Notes under the pieces: model-generated | Told to the model about the DNA's origin: nothing | Seen by the model: the letters and a program-made list of their open reading frames with translations, nothing else | Databases searched by the model: none | Program-made: the position numbers and the translations under genes | Part shown: positions 9,832-12,037 of the stretch, piece after piece | Numbering within the stretch: the first letter of the stretch is position 1 | Layout: each line of letters opens with the position of its first letter | From: Cerioporus squamosus | Taxonomy: Eukaryota > Basidiomycota > Agaricomycetes > Polyporales > Polyporaceae | Length of the DNA: 12,037 nucleotides | Assembly: GCA_022592435.1 (NCBI GenBank) | Contig: JABYQS010000861.1 | Location: 1-12,037, forward strand | Direction: 5' to 3'

Positions 9832-10080
9832 CTCCAGCAGTCGAACGACAGTAGACAACGCAGAGAGAGCAACAGACGACGACGACGACGACGACGACGA
9901 GGAGCAAGACGTGCTGGACGCCGTTCAGCCACCGGAGCAAGGAAGCGCCCGTAGCGGCATCATCGAGCTCGCCGTTCGCAGGCCTGTTCTCGCCGTCTCC
10001 ATCGCTTTCTTCTCCGTTCTCCACGACCTTGGGACACCCCTTCACTCTTCACCTCTCTCTGACGGCCAGCATCGACCGGC
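9832..10080. promoter_or_regulatory. Divergent promoter between ALG11 and the membrane-protein gene
   Basis: These 249 bases separate the ATG of ALG11 (minus) from the ATG at 10081 (plus), so both promoters and 5' leaders must share them. The right end is C/T-rich (about 10005-10065), fitting the leader of the plus-strand gene. A (GAC)8 tract lies near the left end, inside the likely ALG11 leader. No clear TATA box is seen. Confidence 0.55.
9875..9898. repeat. (GAC)8 trinucleotide microsatellite
   Basis: Eight perfect GAC units followed by GAG. On the minus strand this is (GTC)8, about 45 bases upstream of the ALG11 start codon. Read as protein it gives poly-Asp (plus) or poly-Val (minus), but no supported coding exon covers it. 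It is likely length-variable between strains. Confidence 0.85.
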
Positions 10081-11524
10081 ATGGACTACGACCGCAAGTC
10101 GACCGTTTCATCGTTCTACGGCGGACGCCGTTCAGGCGACGCCCTCAACACGGACTTCAACCTCCCACCGGGCGCAGCACGTCCTCGAGTGGACTCGACA
10201 TCGTCCTTCTATGCTGCCGGCGCAGGCAACCGCTACTCACGCGCGGATGCATTTGACACATCGACCGCGGGCTACAATCAGGGGTCGTACGTCGCCGCAG
10301 GGCGCACGGAGCCGGTGAAGGGTGGGGGATGAGGAGGCTGCATGGATGTGTACGCGGACTTCAACAATGCGGGGCCGCGGTACTCGACAGCGTTCGGATG
10401 GGAGATAATGGGTCAGTCTGATCATTCGCCCCTGAGGGTTATATGTGATTGTGCTCATGCGGCAGAAGCTATCGTCAAGTGCCTTCGCCAACACCGTACA
10501 GTCCCGGGAGTGCTGGTGAGTATATGCGGCGATATGACCGCAGAAGATGTCTCTGAAGCTGCATTGATTCAGGTTCGCCAAAGGCTCAGCAGCTTCTGTA
10601 GCTGGCGAGCAGGCACCGGGCGGGAACGTGGAGATGGTCACCGTTCCAGCACTGGGACCCGAGGGAAGGCGGAAGAGCTGCGTGGTATGTCGAAGAAGGC
10701 TAAGAGGGAAGACAAGATTGAAAACCTGGCGACAAAGTGGAAGAATTGGAGACGAGGAGAGACCGGTCTCTGTGGCAGCTACTTCACGCGCAGGTTTACT
10801 GCGTGGTTGTCTTCGGGCTATGTGCCGCGTACGTCTGTTCCTCCCGGCTGATGCTCCTACTTTCTGACTTTGCTGTAGCATCGCCCTTATTCTTGCGTTC
10901 ACTGTCCCCCGAGTGCCTTCATTCAACATCAACCAGGCCGAACCTCTCTCTCCCGCCACAAACCCTTTCAATAAGACCATTCCTACGGAGTTCAGCAGGT
11001 CACCAGCCAACTTCTCATTCCCCGGAATGATGAAGCTTCAGGCCGATACTGGCTCAAACTTCTTGCCTCTTACGTTTAAGAATATTCATGGAACCGTGTT
11101 CGACCTAAACACGCAGCGGCCTGTCGCGACTGGGATACTGGCCATCTCACGGTCCCTGCGCACTCGCTCCCAATCATCACCTCAACCTGAACTTCACATA
11201 CTCCGCGGTCAACGACTCTGACGCTACTTGTATGTCTCTTCACCTTCCCGTCGTCAAGACTGACATCCGGGCGCAGGGAACACTGGTACAGCGCCTGCCG
11301 GAACAAGGCTATCTACACCTACACCGACACAAGCGACCAGGTGCGTAACCGCCTCGTCTCATTACTTGTCGCGTCACTCAGTACCCCTCCATTCTCCGCA
11401 GCCGTGCAGTTCCGCCTGGTGCTCGACATGGACATTTCCGGTCTTATATCGGCACCAAGAGCGCATCAACAACAGGTCCAACGACGGCGCATGTCCCATC
11501 GAGCTCCCACTCAACTCCGTTTAA
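10081..11524 (+). CDS. Predicted single-pass (type II) membrane protein with LEA-2-like outer domain
   Basis: Six exons are inferred: 10081-10411, 10466-10515, 10573-10828, 10879-11229, 11277-11340 and 11402-11524. These give about 390 residues, ending CPIELPLNSV before TAA. Order: a disordered Ser/Gly/Tyr-rich N-terminus (MDYDRKSTVSSFYGG), a YRQVPSPTPYSP stretch, a basic coil (ELRGMSKKAKREDKIENLATKWKNW), a membrane segment near residues 200-222 split by intron 3 (VVVFGLCAA + IALILAFTV), then FNINQAEPL, LTFKNIHGTVFDLN, HLTVPAHSLPIIT and NFTYSAVNDSD. The outer part resembles the LEA-2/NDR1-like beta fold seen in conserved, uncharacterised fungal membrane proteins; this is inference from pattern, not a search. 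Roughly ten or more single-base frame breaks occur (for example 10324-10328, 10344, 10665, 10794, 11133, 11180, 11447). Divergent from ALG11. That the locus is a gene is well supported; its function is unknown. Confidence 0.7.
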
Positions 11525-11862
11525 GGACTGCCCGACCGGGTATGCTGTTTTTCCTCGCTCTCGTACTTACTTTCATTTGATCTTTATTATCTCCTCTTCG
11601 TGATAATCGGACTGCGCTCAGAAGGACATCGACTCGCGTTATACTCGTCACATCTGCTGCATCTCACATACTTGTTTTCTTGCTAGTACGATGCCATCGT
11701 ATTCTGGACACTTAGTAACCATTGTCATGCGCAAGTTCAGCAGCGGTAAGGCGGGACCGTGAGCCTAGAGGAGGCTGACCGGACTCAATTGTAATCCTTG
11801 ACCTTCCTCCCCTTGATCGCTTTTACCGCAGAGGCTGACACTTCCCCGTTCCTCAGACACCA
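11525..11862. other. Intergenic region / 3' UTR of the membrane-protein gene
   Basis: This follows the TAA at 11522-11524. It contains T-rich stretches (about 11545-11600) fitting a 3' UTR. A GT..AG pair (11540-11621) could be read as an extra intron if the stop is misplaced by an indel, but the downstream frame resembles nothing. No other feature is seen. Confidence 0.45.
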
Positions 11863-12037
11863 ATGACCCGCCGGGTCCCTTCAACGTCCACAGCCGTCCC
11901 AGGGAGTCCCAACCGGTCGACGATCCGCCACCGCTCCGGTGCCTTCAGCCCACGGCCCAACGCAGATGGCTCGGTTTCCAGTTTTGGTCTCAGACGACGC
12001 GTCTCCCCGAGCGAACATAGTGAACGCACCGACCGCA
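11863..12037 (+). CDS. Possible 5' end of a further gene (partial, unrecognised)
   Basis: An open frame starts at the ATG at 11863 and runs without a stop to the window edge (58 codons seen). It encodes a Ser/Arg/Pro-rich, probably disordered N-terminus beginning MTRRVPSTSTAVPGSPNRST and ending in a Glu/Arg-rich stretch. Such starts are common in fungal nuclear or signalling proteins, but nothing here identifies a family. The start context (ACCAATGACC) is acceptable. It may equally be a chance frame in GC-rich DNA. Confidence 0.35.
   Translation, partial: MTRRVPSTSTAVPGSPNRSTIRHRSGAFSPRPNADGSVSSFGLRRRVSPSEHSERTDR

Noticed and set aside
9659..10045. Minus-strand frame with a poly-Val run reading into GFFHPYW
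   Set aside because: The poly-Val is the translated (GTC)8 microsatellite. The true ALG11 N-terminus is the hydrophobic MILGIVAFIF... frame from 9831, joined to HPYC after a one-base loss.
10237..11010. 257-codon open frame on the minus strand, the longest in the window
   Set aside because: It is antisense to the membrane-protein gene and crosses its introns; the composition looks random, and the plus-strand exons have in-phase splice sites and a membrane helix.
2537..11524. A biosynthetic gene cluster or novel multi-gene system
   Set aside because: The P450-reductase, ALG11 and the membrane protein have no shared pathway, differ in orientation, and no core synthase, transporter or cluster regulator is present.
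1..12037. tRNA, rRNA, CRISPR or transposon features
   Set aside because: Reading both strands, I found no cloverleaf with consensus boxes, no regularly spaced repeats, and no transposase or reverse-transcriptase motifs. This was by eye; tRNAscan-SE and a repeat search would be decisive.

Overview
The window looks like nuclear DNA of a basidiomycete fungus, probably an Agaricomycete. The genes are densely split by short introns (about 47-82 nt, GT..AG, often with a CTRAC/CTRAT-like branch site). The conserved genes recognised are a self-sufficient CYP505-type P450/reductase and the eukaryotic mannosyltransferase ALG11. I see no bacterial operon structure, rRNA, tRNA, CRISPR array or transposon. 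The species cannot be named from the sequence.

Layout: 1-1075 has no convincing gene. A possible small one-intron membrane-protein gene lies at 1225-1723 (+). 1724-2536 is intergenic and holds an imperfect direct repeat. A 22-exon P450-reductase fusion runs from 6897 to 2537 (-), with a TATA box at 6982-6975. 6983-8016 is a roughly 1 kb upstream region with one perfect hairpin. A six-exon ALG11 runs from 9831 to 8017 (-). A short divergent promoter (9832-10080) carries a (GAC)8 microsatellite. A six-exon gene for a predicted single-pass membrane protein with an LEA-2-like outer domain runs 10081-11524 (+). The 5' end of a possible further gene starts at 11863 and runs off the edge.

The three well-supported genes look like independent housekeeping or metabolic functions rather than one pathway: fatty-acid (sub-terminal) hydroxylation, assembly of the lipid-linked N-glycan precursor, and an uncharacterised surface or endomembrane protein. 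ALG11 and the membrane protein are divergently transcribed from a shared interval of about 250 bp.

Two things stand out. First, the P450 half is cut into tiny exons, including 19-, 22- and 18-nt exons; the 18-nt exon carries the catalytic I-helix residues HETT. Second, all three conserved genes carry many single-base frame breaks, mostly one-base losses and often in short homopolymers, while nearly all splice sites are intact. That pattern points to uncorrected long-read assembly errors more than to gene decay. The gene models below are therefore homology-guided spans, not clean ORFs. I found no convincing previously undescribed multi-gene system.
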